Assembly (NCBI GenBank): GCA_947462335.1
Contig: OX381706.1
Coordinates: forward strand, 14,856,784-14,920,783
DNA: 64,000 nucleotides
DNA from: Harmothoe impar
Taxonomy: Eukaryota > Annelida > Polychaeta > Phyllodocida > Polynoidae
Reading direction: 5' to 3'
Of the stretch, positions 1-12,741 are shown piece by piece. The notes under the pieces were generated by a model, which was not told where the DNA came from, did not search any database, and saw nothing but the letters and a program-made list of their open reading frames with translations. A program made the translations under genes and the position numbers. Numbering within the stretch: the first letter of the stretch is position 1; each line of letters opens with the position of its first letter.

Positions 1-348
1 CATTTCAGAACGTCTTTACCCCCCCCCCCCCCACCATGCTTAAGACCTGGCACACAGCATGAGTGTTTGCATTTGAACAAATTTAAGATTAAGCAACACT
101 TTAAGTGGCTTTATATTCACGTATACATTGTTTTTGCCATGAAGAGGTCATAATGGCTTAAAGTTTTTTTTGTAGAATGAACCTTAAATGAATACTGTTT
201 TTAACTGACAACCTGATAGCAATATGTACTGTTAACCTTCAGTAAATTTTACTGCTCATCTTCAAAAACAATTTACAGCATGCTAGGTTTCCGAATAAAT
301 TGCCCATGGTCATAGCTCCTCTGCCCTATTTCTTTACCCTTATAAAAG
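1..348. other. Left edge, non-coding
   Basis: A run of C at about 20-32; otherwise nothing. Confidence 0.4.
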
Positions 349-1748
349 TATGGGACTTAATTGTTATACGGTTTTATTATAAAGGTGTTGATAGCTAAAG
401 CTTAGAAACAGACAATGTCACTGATAGATGAAATAATCTGAAAAAAAGAAGGCAGCTGATATCTTAAAAGCTTTGAGTATTAAGGAGTAGAGGACGTCAG
501 TCAAAAAAAGGGGGAAGTCAGGTGCAGCAGGACAAGGTTGCATGGGGGCATGGGTCAGGGACAAAGGGAATGGGAAGAAATGAAAAGTAATGAAGAGAAG
601 AGACAGGAATTATTGACTATAGGATGTAGAGGGATTGGACCAGGACAACAATGAGATAGGGATGACAGAGCAAAGGTTTAACAGAGGGGAGAGAGGGTAA
701 GTAATGTGAAAACAGGGGCCAGTGATGATGATACGAAGTTGAGCAAGCAGATCTGATTTGTATTCAGCTGACCCTCACATAGAAGCAGGAGATGAGGATC
801 TGTGAGAGTCGTTGTCTCACTGAGGACTGGCCCTGGGACTGCAGACTCTCTAGTCTACTTTGCAGGAAATATCTCTAGTGTTGTTGTGTTTATAGCAATT
901 AGAATCATATTTTCATTGTAATTGGATTTAGTTCTTACTATATGTGTTGACAGGCAAGGAAATGTCATGAGCTTGAGAGGTAGTATTGTATTATGGCAAA
1001 GGTGGAAGATGGGTGGGGAGGGGGGATGGGAGCTGGACATGAAGATGGGCAATAGAAGAAAATGAGGGGCACCTATAGGGTCTGTAATCTCTGTTCCTCC
1101 TGAGGCGCGGTTCATGTTATCATCAGACGGGTGACCAGAGATGTATTGGTTATGACCTGGGCAGATTGCTGCTGCCGACTGAAGCTGTTGATGTTTGAGC
1201 TGCTCATACATTTTGCTTTGGGCTACAATGCTTTTTCTACTTCTAGTTTTATTTTTATGATCTTTTCCTCTTTTTCCATTTGGCTTTGATCTACTCAACA
1301 CTGACAATTATATCATTGGCTGACAGTTTGGTTCTAATACGATCACTAAGTTGTTGTTCTTTCAATTTTTTACATTTGAACTGTCTACTGCTACTGCTAC
1401 AACTGTCTCTTTTTTACATATGCATTGAGAGTGTGAGCTCTATGAACATTTGATCATCCCTCTATCAGTTCATCTTTCCAATGCATTGCAAAGTGGGCAA
1501 TATTTAGAGCATGCTGCATCCCCTTTGACATATGATAATGCTTACATACTGCCCAAATTGCCATTAAACCCAATCATTCTAAAGAGCTACATGCCAAAGA
1601 GCTACATCCCAAAGAGCAACAGTGTTTTTATTACCTATGCCAGTACTACTGAACAGGATCAGAAACTAGTGTATACCTCTGGACAAGAAGGGTCTAAAGG
1701 GCTGCTGCTAGGGACCTCCAGACAGATTGAGGGGAAATGGTTGGAAAG
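349..1748. repeat. Perfect 1400-bp tandem duplication, copy 1
   Basis: Every base I compared is the same 1400 bp later. Both copy ends carry AAAG (345-348, 1745-1748, 3145-3148), so the join sits on a 4-bp microhomology. It is either a very recent duplication or an assembly artefact. Confidence 0.9.
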
Positions 1749-3148
1749 TATGGGACTTAATTGTTATACGGTTTTATTATAAAGGTGTTGATAGCTAAAG
1801 CTTAGAAACAGACAATGTCACTGATAGATGAAATAATCTGAAAAAAAGAAGGCAGCTGATATCTTAAAAGCTTTGAGTATTAAGGAGTAGAGGACGTCAG
1901 TCAAAAAAAGGGGGAAGTCAGGTGCAGCAGGACAAGGTTGCATGGGGGCATGGGTCAGGGACAAAGGGAATGGGAAGAAATGAAAAGTAATGAAGAGAAG
2001 AGACAGGAATTATTGACTATAGGATGTAGAGGGATTGGACCAGGACAACAATGAGATAGGGATGACAGAGCAAAGGTTTAACAGAGGGGAGAGAGGGTAA
2101 GTAATGTGAAAACAGGGGCCAGTGATGATGATACGAAGTTGAGCAAGCAGATCTGATTTGTATTCAGCTGACCCTCACATAGAAGCAGGAGATGAGGATC
2201 TGTGAGAGTCGTTGTCTCACTGAGGACTGGCCCTGGGACTGCAGACTCTCTAGTCTACTTTGCAGGAAATATCTCTAGTGTTGTTGTGTTTATAGCAATT
2301 AGAATCATATTTTCATTGTAATTGGATTTAGTTCTTACTATATGTGTTGACAGGCAAGGAAATGTCATGAGCTTGAGAGGTAGTATTGTATTATGGCAAA
2401 GGTGGAAGATGGGTGGGGAGGGGGGATGGGAGCTGGACATGAAGATGGGCAATAGAAGAAAATGAGGGGCACCTATAGGGTCTGTAATCTCTGTTCCTCC
2501 TGAGGCGCGGTTCATGTTATCATCAGACGGGTGACCAGAGATGTATTGGTTATGACCTGGGCAGATTGCTGCTGCCGACTGAAGCTGTTGATGTTTGAGC
2601 TGCTCATACATTTTGCTTTGGGCTACAATGCTTTTTCTACTTCTAGTTTTATTTTTATGATCTTTTCCTCTTTTTCCATTTGGCTTTGATCTACTCAACA
2701 CTGACAATTATATCATTGGCTGACAGTTTGGTTCTAATACGATCACTAAGTTGTTGTTCTTTCAATTTTTTACATTTGAACTGTCTACTGCTACTGCTAC
2801 AACTGTCTCTTTTTTACATATGCATTGAGAGTGTGAGCTCTATGAACATTTGATCATCCCTCTATCAGTTCATCTTTCCAATGCATTGCAAAGTGGGCAA
2901 TATTTAGAGCATGCTGCATCCCCTTTGACATATGATAATGCTTACATACTGCCCAAATTGCCATTAAACCCAATCATTCTAAAGAGCTACATGCCAAAGA
3001 GCTACATCCCAAAGAGCAACAGTGTTTTTATTACCTATGCCAGTACTACTGAACAGGATCAGAAACTAGTGTATACCTCTGGACAAGAAGGGTCTAAAGG
3101 GCTGCTGCTAGGGACCTCCAGACAGATTGAGGGGAAATGGTTGGAAAG
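1749..3148. repeat. Perfect 1400-bp tandem duplication, copy 2
   Basis: Second unit; homology stops at 3148, where the downstream base differs. Both units contain a 150-codon minus-strand open frame (855-1307 and 2255-2707) that I do not recognise. Its first third is rich in Lys/Arg (KPNGKRGKDHKNKTRSRK). Confidence 0.9.
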
Positions 3149-3211
3149 GACTGAGTCTGATGGTCTAATGTTGATGGTACACACAATCTCTACATTGCCG
3201 TACACACCTAC
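3059..3211 (-). CDS. Possible terminal exon of an unidentified gene
   Basis: After an acceptor-like tatatcag the frame reads VGVYGNVEIVCTINIRPSDS and continues to a TGA at 3061-3059, 50 residues. Composition is protein-like, but no family is recognised. The tandem-duplication junction at 3148 cuts through it, so copy 1 has only its last part. Confidence 0.2.
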   Translation of the reverse strand, partial: VGVYGNVEIVCTINIRPSDSVLSNHFPSICLEVPSSSPLDPSCPEVYTSF

Positions 3212-5823
3212 CTGATATACCCCACTCAAAATGACAGCAGGTAATTCCAGAACTAAAAGTAGGCGTTCTAGTAGGAACCCCTTCGCTCCCTCCCAATTTC
3301 TCTCCGGCCATCTATTCCTATCACTGTCTCTCCCAGCCACCCTCTGCCACCCCACTAGAATTCAGCTCCAACAAAATCATGAGCATGTTTATTCAATATC
3401 ATATCCATTTGGAGTTCCATTAAAATCAGCCTTTTAATGGGGTATTGAAAATGTTAGTCCCAACAAGATGATTCATTTTCTAGCAAAAGATTAAATAAGC
3501 CTTAGTCTAAGATTCAATAAGACTTAGTATAAACCTTAGTCTTAGCTGGTCTACTTCCCCTTTCACCTTGCCCTCCCGCTTCCATCCTTCCTCCACAATT
3601 ATGCCTATTACCTTCAAGTAGCTTTATCCGGTGTCACTGGTGGCTGCCCCTGGGGAAGGCTTACACACCTAGTAGCTGCTGTTAAGCCTGGTCATGGGGC
3701 CAATTTGGACATTTGGTCATTTTTATCAAGCCTCTGCTGCCCCTGGTCGGCTGATCCATGAGCGGTTTGAGTTGCTCCCATTGACATAAATCACACAGGC
3801 ACTGGTGGAGCAGCTCCTTTCTCAGGTATGGAGGCCCTATTGAAACTAAAAGTAAATGGTTATTTTTTCCAATTTTAAATGCATTGTCTAGTACTCCAAA
3901 GCTGATGGCTGATCTGCTTGAAAAGTCAAGCAGACCACCCATCTGCTTGGATCTTTAAGCAAAGTTAATGATGATGTTTCTTGAACTGGGATCTGCTTGA
4001 GTTGATCTGCTTGAGCTAGAGTGTAATGACTGATCACAATGAAACAAACAGTGTGGGTACATGTAAAGACAATTAATGAGGAATGGGCCATACAAAAATG
4101 ACAAAGCCTCTTTCAAACCATAAACATAATAGTTAATAGACTCATATAGTAGAGCTCTAATATGCATTAATCAAATAACCCTGCATAGCTAGGCCTGATA
4201 TAAGTCCCTTTACTGCTCCCTTCCTATACTTTAGCAGCCTTCCGAGTATCATTCATCGGGAACACAACGGGTCTTTAATTATGTCTATGCCACAACAAGA
4301 GAGGTGTTCCTCTCCCTTACTTGCAACATTCCCCTTTTGTCCCTGCTTCAATGGTTGACGGTTGCTTTTTCCGCCTGCCTCTAAGAAATTGTTATATTCT
4401 TGTATAGGTGTCGGTCTGATGTGCCTCTGGGGAAGGGTATGCTACATAGTTGATATCATAGTACAGAGCAGCAGCCGATTTTGAAAGGTGGTTTGTTTGT
4501 ACTATGTATTGTTAGGATGTTTTCTCACATATACCAAACTTTTGAAAAGAATGGTGCCAAACTGGTTATTCTGTAGGGGTATAAGCCTGAAAAGGGCCAG
4601 AAATAGCCAAAACAACATAAGTCAGGAGTTTGTACCATAAAGCATTTACATACTTGTACAGCTCAGGTTTCATCAAAACTATGGTGACTGAATGTGATTT
4701 GACAATTAGAGTGTGTTACCTCAATCTGGGATCAGACTCATTATTACATTTGTAAGTGTGGCTAATCAGGTGGAGTGGGCTTCATTAATCAAGAATAAGC
4801 TAACTTAGGATTAAATAACTAACCTCAGGACATCAACCCTAGGTCAGCTCAGGTCCTGGATGATAAAGTTTCAATTTGGTCCTGATGCCTCATTACCGTG
4901 GTTACAGAGTGCAATAAGATAGTCCTTCAGAATCTAAAAGAGTCTGACCACCGTCATAACACATACCAATAAGATAAAATACGTAAGTATGGTGCTGCAT
5001 TTCAATGATACACAGAGCGTCTGTGGAAATGGAAGAGTGTGGATTCAACTGTGTTCTTTTATTTATTATCGAAGCAATAGAGAAGCTGCAATTGGTCAAC
5101 TTGCTTACCTGGGTTATGTACAAGCGTATTGTTACTCATTGGAAGTCCTGAGAATTTTCCCTTGTCCATTATTACATTATGCTGTCGATAGAGGAGTCAG
5201 AGGAGAAGTGATAGATACTCCAGGCCTGCCAATATCACACAATCCAACCAGATCTATATTAACCCCAATGACCCTCAAGCACATTTACACAAACTCCTAA
5301 TCTATGAGGCAAAACGAGAACATAAAAAAGGCATTTTGCACATTTCTGCCATGGCATGGGACTGATACCCCCTAGCTGACATTAATACACAGAACACCCC
5401 CAGCTTTGATGTCCTCCTGCTTCCTTGTACGGATGGCCATTTGTTCTGACAGCATGAACTATTTACGAGTATTAGGCCGCATCAGCAGGCCGCAGTCAAA
5501 GGGTATTGGAGATGGGAGCCTTGTGTTGTGGGATGGGGGGCTGTTGCATTAAGATACGGGGGAACTTTGATGGTAGAGGGGAACTACTGAGGGAGCAGTG
5601 ATATGAGTGGAGGAAGGAGGGGTGGTGGCTGGTGGCTGGTTGACAGGGAGGGAGTGAGAACACTGGCCAGGAAAGAAGTGAGAATAGGAAGCAGTCAGGT
5701 AGAGATATAGGACACTAATATAGAAATATGAGATATTGGACAGAGAGAGGTGAAAGTCCTTTAAGAATACTGTGCTGTCCTGTGATCATTTTTAAAGCAG
5801 CCAGGTGTTGATAACTTTGGATG
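3149..5823. other. Intergenic, nothing convincing
   Basis: AT-rich, apart from the end of the possible exon at 3211. A few open frames under about 100 codons without splice or family support. The segment 3890-4020 repeats GATCTGCTTGA several times. Confidence 0.5.
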
Positions 5824-6020
5824 TACCATAGTGGCTTGAATAAGCGCAGGGGTCTCAAATTAGCGCAGGTCTTGAATAAGCGCAGGATAAATGAGGGAAT
5901 TGAAATGAAAAATTAGGCCATTTTTGTATCTTGAATAAGCGCAGGTCTTGTATAAGCGCAGGGTAAATGGTACCATTGAAATTAATAGGCGCAGGCGCGC
6001 TTTTTCAAGCCACTATGGTA
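5824..6020. mobile_element. MITE with perfect 17-bp inverted ends
   Basis: Both ends read TACCATAGTGGCTTGAA (right end as complement). If the outer TA is the target duplication, this is a Tc1/mariner-type MITE. The interior repeats the motif AATAAGCGCAGG four or so times. Confidence 0.7.
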
Positions 6021-6168
6021 TGATTACTTTGGCACTTGGATCTATACAACACATGCACATTTCCAAGAACAGATGTTAGTGTTTAACATGAAGTTAAAAG
6101 AGTCTTAGGACTTAATACTAAGCAAGTATACAGATAATTCCAACACAAGCACTTGAACTGGAGAGTAT

Positions 6169-6318
6169 CCCAGTAAACAAATGATGTTATACACCATTTT
6201 ATAACGTTATATAATGTTATATGTCAATGTTTTTCTAAGGCTCTTTTTTATGACATAATGTTATGTAAAGTTTAAAACATTATTTTGTCGTAAAACAAAG
6301 TTTTTTTTGTTAGCTGGG
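6169..6318. mobile_element. MITE family C copy
   Basis: 150 bp, CCCAGTAAACAAA to TTTGTTAGCTGGG. The interior is made of AACGTTATATAA-type palindromes. A two-base direct repeat (AT) flanks it. Other copies are at 32217 and 63370, with a fragment near 31525. Confidence 0.6.
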
Positions 6319-6922
6319 ATGGTACATGGACTAAGTAGTGGGGTGGGTCATAAGGGTCCAGGGAGTGACTGGCAGTAGGGGGTTCTGAGTGGTATCTCGA
6401 GGGGTAAGAGGAGAGTGGTACTTTTATCCATTGTTGTCAGAGCTGCAAGCCTCTAGTGTTCAGAGATGACATCTCTTTGATACATGGGAGGAAACATAAC
6501 CCAAAATAACACTAAACCTGCCAGACTAAAAGTGCAATGCCATACTCACAACTCCTGCCCCTCCCTGACACTACCACTCTACCCTACGCTACTCCCTCTG
6601 AAGCAAGTACAGATAGGCCACAGATATGAATTCAGACAGAAATTTATGATTTTGCATTCATGAGACACGCTAAAAGGTTGAGGGGATGGTGCAAAAGGGT
6701 CAAGGTCTAAGACGAAATGGAGATACACCTAAAAGCATGATTGCAGCAGGATAACATAATGTAGTTGTCGTTTTTTAACCATTTAAGCAACTTCATGTCA
6801 TTATGATGAGCCAATGCAGCACCAACACTGCTTTGAGTCATAGGGCAATTGTTTTATGTCAATTTCTATGTTTCTTCTACATAATCTGTGAAAATGTTTT
6901 GTGACAGCCATGTCTAAGATTA

Positions 6923-7177
6923 CTACACAGTGATCTCATGGGAATCACTCATGGACCTCCATCCTTTGGCTGGAATTTCCTTTATATTAGAGGTGGTCTC
7001 TGGGGGCTGTACATTAGGAAGACATGGAGGCTGTGGGTGATGGTCACCTACAGGCGGCCTCTTAAGTAGGCCTAATCCAGGGGAACCACTATGGGCCCAG
7101 GCTCTTGGGGATTGTCCCTGAAGCCACCGACCCCTGTAATACACAGAGGGCCTGATGCGAGGGTGGCAGTCGTCCAT
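6923..7177 (-). other. Protein-like open frame, unassigned
   Basis: 84-codon frame ending RSMSDSHEITV and stop, Pro-rich in the middle. A stop codon lies immediately before its first ATG and no acceptor supports it as an exon, so it may be chance. Confidence 0.15.
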
Positions 7178-8573
7178 TCATCCTGCAGGCTCTACCACTG
7201 GCAGATGTATGGTATCAACTGTACCACTGTCATCTTGTCTTCTTCTCATGATTGATGATCATGGGTGTCCATCCTCTCATTACAAGGTTTGCTTTGAGAT
7301 GTAGTCCTGTAACTAACTTGAAACCTCTCTGATATGCCGACCTACCTTATAAGCGGACCCCCCAATTTAAAGTACAATGTACTGGATAAAACACTTCCCT
7401 TAAAGGCAGACCTGCCACTTTGAAGAGATGCTATAAGCTGAATCAGGCCAAAAATTCTAAAAAAAGGTCATCTTATCAGGGAGGTTTTATGGTAGTGGTT
7501 AGCAGAGTCTATGTTTTTGTATTATAAGAATTGTGTTCTAGTTTCAGCTTTGGATTGAATCAGTGACTGGTAGCCTTTAAGCCAAATGCTACACTAAGAT
7601 ACTGCTGTAAAGGCTCTATGGTCTTGTATCTAGCTGTGGGTGACTACAAGGTAGGACTGGGGGAAGATTGCTTTTGGCTTGTGGGGCTGTTGCCAGGATG
7701 GTTTATGGAGGCCGTATCAGCATAAATTGAGGCAATCTGACACTCACAACCTCTGCACTCTCCACACATATCTCCATTCTCCACTTTACATACCTTTCTT
7801 CTATTTTACACTGCACATCCTTTAGTCTCCCTCAATGCTGTGTGCCTCTCTGCCTACCTGTTTCACTACCTCTCTGCGTGCCTCCCTGCCACTCTCCTCT
7901 AATCAATTTATTATGTCTTTTTTTTACCCCGATTTTCTCATTTATTATCTTGCAGGAGACTTTCTATTTATTAGTTCATTTATCTGTTATTTCCCTTATA
8001 TTACTAACTTTACACCACCAAGCTGCTATGCAATGATTGATTCCAGATGAGCTAGAAATAGAATGCAGGTTCCAAGACCAAGTAGTGATTTGGACCAAAT
8101 TTGACCATTTTTTACTAAATTAAGTCTATGCAGTTTGCAGCTAGTTTTATAAATGCTTGATTTGGTACAGAAATCTGGGATGCCCATACAAGCTCCCTTA
8201 AAACAAAAGATCTTTTATTATCTGATATTGGACTTATAACCTGCTACATTATGGGACAATGTTTCATAGAACATCAATGTGTCAATTTATATTATATGTC
8301 CTTTTCAATGCTCCATATACCCATTGCCTAAATTGTATTAAAATAAATATCAGGGTTATTGTTATAGGATTTCCTTTATAAATTGGAATGAAAGAACTCT
8401 TTACAATCCTTATCCTAATTTAACACTAAAGCACTATTCCACCCTGAAGTTAAGTAAACCATTATATGCTTTGTTATGTGACTTGATGACATGATTTGAC
8501 TCGATTAATTGATAATATCACACATTTTGGAACCCAAATATATACTATTACTCATATGGAGAAGCTGCCTGGA

Positions 8574-8755
8574 TTACAGTTCCCTACTGCAGATCCGTAT
8601 ACGATAGCCTGGAGGTGGAGAGGGGTTGGGTAAGATGTAGTACAGTGGGAAGGACTGTAGTGCCTTCATGTCTGGCTCCTGGGTGAGAGGTGCATTAGGA
8701 TGATGCCCAACACAACCTCTATGGGAATCTAGATCCACCTCACTGAGTCTACAGC
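8574..8755 (-). CDS. Possible terminal exon of an unidentified gene
   Basis: An acceptor (attcactgcag) is followed by CRLSEVDLDSHRGCVGHHPN and an open frame rich in Pro/Tyr, ending CSREL before TAA. No family is recognised. An overlapping second frame upstream is also open, which lowers confidence. Confidence 0.2.
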
Positions 8756-9772
8756 CTGCAGTGAATATGCCTATCCATCTCCCCAACCACACGGCCAACA
8801 GTGAGGCCAAAGAAGAACTTCATATGCTGATAGCGTGGTAGGGGGTGGGGAATCATGTGGCTAGTAAGAGCTGGACCAGGATTATCTATGAAGGTTCTGA
8901 AAAGAATTCAGGAAGAAAATCCAGAAGAATACACTCACTTTTTTAACCAGTCAAATGGTCATCAAAAGGGGAAAGAAGAGGAGTAAATTAACCTTGTGCA
9001 TTGTGAAGTCACTTCCTTCAGATTAACATTGTAGTTTCTTTTGGTACGGGTTTGATATATTGCCTGTACAATTCTTGATATTTTGACATCACTGACCCAA
9101 TGCAATGGAAAATATTTCAATATTGTGTAATGTTTTGTGTTGTTGCCCTTTCATCTGTATGTGATTTGTTGTATTGTAGAGCATATAAACTGTATAGTTT
9201 TTTAGAAAGTCCCAGGGGGAAATAAAATTTTAAATATTCATGAGAGGATTCCTTCTTGACTTCAAGGCTATATTCAAACATTTATATAGACAAAATCTCC
9301 TGATGATGGGCTAGATTTTTGTTGTTGTTCACAAGTTTGAGCCTGAGCATATCACATGAAGCAATATCCCAAGTATGATACCCTCTGGCTTCAACAAGTG
9401 CTGAATGGGCATTCATGTCTATAATTTGCCCCTAAATGAAGAAATTTAACAGACTTGTAGGCCATGAAGTATAACTAGGTGAAGGCATGTTGTATAGACG
9501 TCCCAATTCTTTGAGCATGTGATAAAGCATGGCATTTACAAATCTTGATAAATGCACTACAGATATTTGGATGTTACTGCCATATGAGATATTATAAAAG
9601 GTTTAGCTTCTCAAAAACCTTTGCAGAGTCAATGACTGACAGCTTTACAACAACTAGACATTTTGGTGACAAACTTCAGGCATGTGTTTAATACTGTCAC
9701 AGGAATATCCCACGAAAATGATATTCACCGTACCTACTCAATCTCATTAATTCATTTTAGCAATCAAAAACG

Positions 9773-9930
9773 CTATTGACAGTTCAAACTGTCAATAATG
9801 GAAAATATTTCTGTTATTGACAGTTCACACTGTCAACAGTGGAAATTATTCCTATTATTGACAGTTCCTCATTCGAACTGTCAATAGTGGAATATTTCTG
9901 TCTTATTGACAGTTCCCACTGCCATTGGAG
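9773..9930. repeat. Palindrome array, left part
   Basis: Several copies of a hairpin unit around ATTGACAGTTCRAACTGTCA, spaced about 50 bp and separated by a similar GGAAATATT-type linker. The last copy is broken where the minisatellite begins. Confidence 0.75.
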
Positions 9931-9949
9931 TCAAAAAGCAAAATGTTTT

Positions 9950-10250
9950 TTTCACCCAAATCGGTTTTTCCCTCAAAATCGGTTTTTCCCCCAAAATCGG
10001 CTTTGCCCCATAATCGGTTTTGCCCCGAATTCGGTTTTTCCCCCAAAATCGGTATTGGCCCAAAAATCGGCTTTGACCCTAAAATCGGTTTTGCCCTCAA
10101 AATCGGTTTTGTCCCAAAAATCGAGGTTTGCACTGAAAATTGGTTTTGCCCTCAAAATCGGTTTTTCCCTCAAAATCGGTTTTGGACCCAAATCAGTTTT
10201 ACCCTCAAAATCAGTTTTGCCCCCGAAATCGAGGTTTACTCGATTTTTCC
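9950..10250. repeat. Diverged 18-21-bp minisatellite
   Basis: Irregular repeats of CCCTCAAAATCGGTTTTTGC, an earlier or more mutated form of the following array. Confidence 0.75.
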
Positions 10251-10674
10251 ACCGAAATCGATTTTTCCACCGAAATCGGACTTTCCACCTAAATCGAACT
10301 TTCCACAGAAAACGAACTTTCCACCGAAATCGAACTTTCCACCAAAATCGAACTTTCCACCAAAATCGAACTTTCCACCAAAAACGAACTTTCCACCAAA
10401 ATCGAACTTTCCACCAAAATCGAACTTTCCACCAAAATCGAACTTTCCACCAAAATCGAACTTTCCACCAAAATCGAACTTTCCACCAAAATCGAACTTT
10501 CCACCAAAATCGAACTTTCCACCAAAATCGAACTTTCCACCAAAATCGAACTTTCCACCAAAATCGAACTTTCCACCAAAATCGAACTTTCCACCAAAAT
10601 CGAACTTTCCACCAAAATCGAACTTTCCACCAAAATCGAACTTTCCACCAAAATCGAACTTTCCACCAAAATCG
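10251..10674. repeat. 18-bp minisatellite, about 23 copies
   Basis: Head-to-tail ACTTTCCACCAAAATCGA, nearly identical in the right three quarters. Because 18 is a multiple of three, every frame is open across it and yields artificial six-residue repeats; it is not a gene. Confidence 0.92.
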
Positions 10675-10710
10675 CTCTCAGGGTTATGAGGAATATGACA
10701 GTAATGATAA

Positions 10711-10898
10711 GGAACTGTCAATAATAGAGGAAATTCCCACTATTGACAGTTCTGTGAAGAACTGTCAATAACGGTATAATTTACCACCATGGACAGTTTG
10801 AACTGTCAACAAGAGAAAAATATCCCACTATTGACAGTCTGAACTGTCAATAAGAGGAAAGTTTTCCACTATTGACAGTTCGAACTGTCAATAGTCAC
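10711..10898. repeat. Palindrome array, right part
   Basis: Four further hairpin units, the last being the perfect palindrome ATTGACAGTTCGAACTGTCA with T following. Linkers resemble those of the left part, so the minisatellite expanded inside one array. Confidence 0.75.
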
Positions 10899-10900
10899 GG

Positions 10901-11984
10901 CCTTTAGCAATAGGATCATCACCCTTTTTGGTTTTAATTAATCATAATTAGCTAGATTTAGTACTCATCTGTCATCTATTTCTCGCCAAATGCTAATCTA
11001 GTTTTTGTCTTACTTACCCTTTCAGCGCTTAATGGAGGCCAGCTTGAGCGGTTAATGCTCTGGGACTCTTGTTCAGGAGGTGGAAATGGATCCATTGGAC
11101 TGCTACATTGACTAATCAATGAGAGGCTGCAGCTTTAAAGGAAAAAAACCGCCTATTTCTATGTGGCCTCTTATCAGTAGTATTTGCGATGATTAATCAC
11201 AGTATCGCTTACATATTATTAAGATATGCAGCATGTACTAGTTAGAGCTGAAACAAACATATAGAGAGTGACGTCACATGAGACCAAAAATGAATCCAAC
11301 CATACCAAACCTATACAAATGCAGTACATTCTCCTATCAGTTATCGTCCACTAGACATTCCATGCATGAAAAAGGAGTTATATATTGCCTTCATGAAAAA
11401 CCCTTTTACGCTTAGAATCACATAAAAAGTTATTGAGAAGGTCACCATAGCCAATGTAAATGTAAAAATAAAAAAACATAAATCGTTTGCACCTACTCAG
11501 TCCTATGATTGGCCCTTAAGTGGCCCTTAATTGGTCGTTAAGGCATACTGAGTTTGGTGTAGATTACCGAGCTACCAATCAAGAGGTGGCTACAGTGGTG
11601 TCTAGACCAATCAATGACGATGGGCTGAGTGTGTCTGGGTCATTCTTGTCTTTTGTGACATCATTTTGTACATTACCTGTAATATTTATTTTACGTTTAA
11701 ATGCTACATGCTGCATATTTTGACACTTTCTATGTTAGAATATCGCTAATCAATACGAATACTATTGCTAGAAGGCAACATAGAATTAGACTGGTCTTTT
11801 CTTTTAATACCCCTGGGCTGGGCTCTGTGGCACTCGGTGCCTTTTTAATAAGGCTGGCAGCACTTGGGAATGTCAACTGGAATAAATATGTGCTTCCTAA
11901 TGAGATGTCGATGTAGTCCCGCAAGCAGACTGCAATCTGATCAGTCTAGCAGCTGCACACACTGACTCCACTTAGTGTACATAA
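10901..11984. other. Intergenic, nothing seen
   Basis: Unique AT-rich sequence; small open frames only. Confidence 0.5.
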
Positions 11985-12335
11985 TAAAAGACTGTGATAC
12001 TCACTGAACTCAGTAAACCAGCAAGGAGAGCAACCTACACCCACTGATTCAGTGCACCAGCATCTCCTACTTTGTGACTCAATTCCACAGATGCTGTCAT
12101 ACACAAAATAAAGTAATATACTGTGTGACTCAGTTATCCAGCATCTCTCGGTGCCACACTGTGTGACTCAGTTAACCAGCATCTCTCCGTGCTACACTGC
12201 GTGACTCAGTTAACCAGCCTCTCTCCGTGCTACACTGTGTGACTCAGTTAACCAGCCTCTCTCGGTGCTACACTGTGGGACTCAGTTATCCAGCCACTCT
12301 CGGTGCTACACTGTGGGACTCAGTTAACTGTGTCT
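11985..12335. repeat. 38-bp minisatellite
   Basis: From 12121 to 12330 about five and a half copies, each containing GTGACTCAGTTAACCAGC and CTCTCGGTGCTACAC. Upstream from about 11985 there are more degenerate, unevenly spaced copies. Confidence 0.85.
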
Positions 12336-12612
12336 CTCTTGAAATATGTCAGATATATTGGAAGTTTAGATAAATGTATAGGTACATGTTTTTGAAGCAT
12401 TATCTGATGATCTATAATGTCTGTTACATTTTGTGGATGTTATAGATTGCAGGTTTCTATGCCCTAGCACAACAATGTTAACATTCCTACACCAGTGTGC
12501 ATTTAATTGTTTTGTTTCTTAACCTACAAGTGTGCAATTAAATTATGTACACTTACAATTTGTCTCCTGAAAAATGATTCACCATTGCCTTTAATGTTTA
12601 TTCAATTTCCAG

Positions 12613-12741
12613 GACTCCTTGTGTTTGCCTGCCCTACCTAGGAAGTGGAAAGCTAAGGCCATGATGGAATGGCATGGAAATCCCAGCCTTATTGCCCTGA
12701 ACAGAACCAACCCAACCAAGCTACTATCAGTGCTGATTTAG
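12613..12741 (+). CDS. Possible terminal exon of an unidentified gene
   Basis: A good acceptor (tttattcaatttccag) is followed by 42 codons, beginning DSLCLPALPRKWKAKAMMEW and ending KLLSVLI, then TAG. It is protein-like, with no recognised family and no clear upstream partner exon. Confidence 0.25.
   Translation, partial: DSLCLPALPRKWKAKAMMEWHGNPSLIALNRTNPTKLLSVLI

Larger units (their letters stand above)
6326..9770. other. Intergenic, two weak exon candidates only
   Basis: Besides the possible exons near 7 kb and 8.7 kb, I see only AT-rich unique sequence without repeats or motifs. Confidence 0.4.

Noticed and set aside
855..1307. 150-codon minus-strand frame in each 1.4-kb copy called as a gene
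   Set aside because: Only the first third looks protein-like, no family is recognised and the splice context is weak; mentioned under the duplication instead.
9839..10771. Long open frames (up to 310 codons) on both strands
   Set aside because: They are read through an 18-bp minisatellite whose period is a multiple of three; all frames are open on both strands.
9773..10898. CRISPR-like array of palindromic repeats with spacers
   Set aside because: Linkers resemble each other, repeat units vary, there are no cas genes, and the genome is eukaryotic; it is tandem repetitive DNA.
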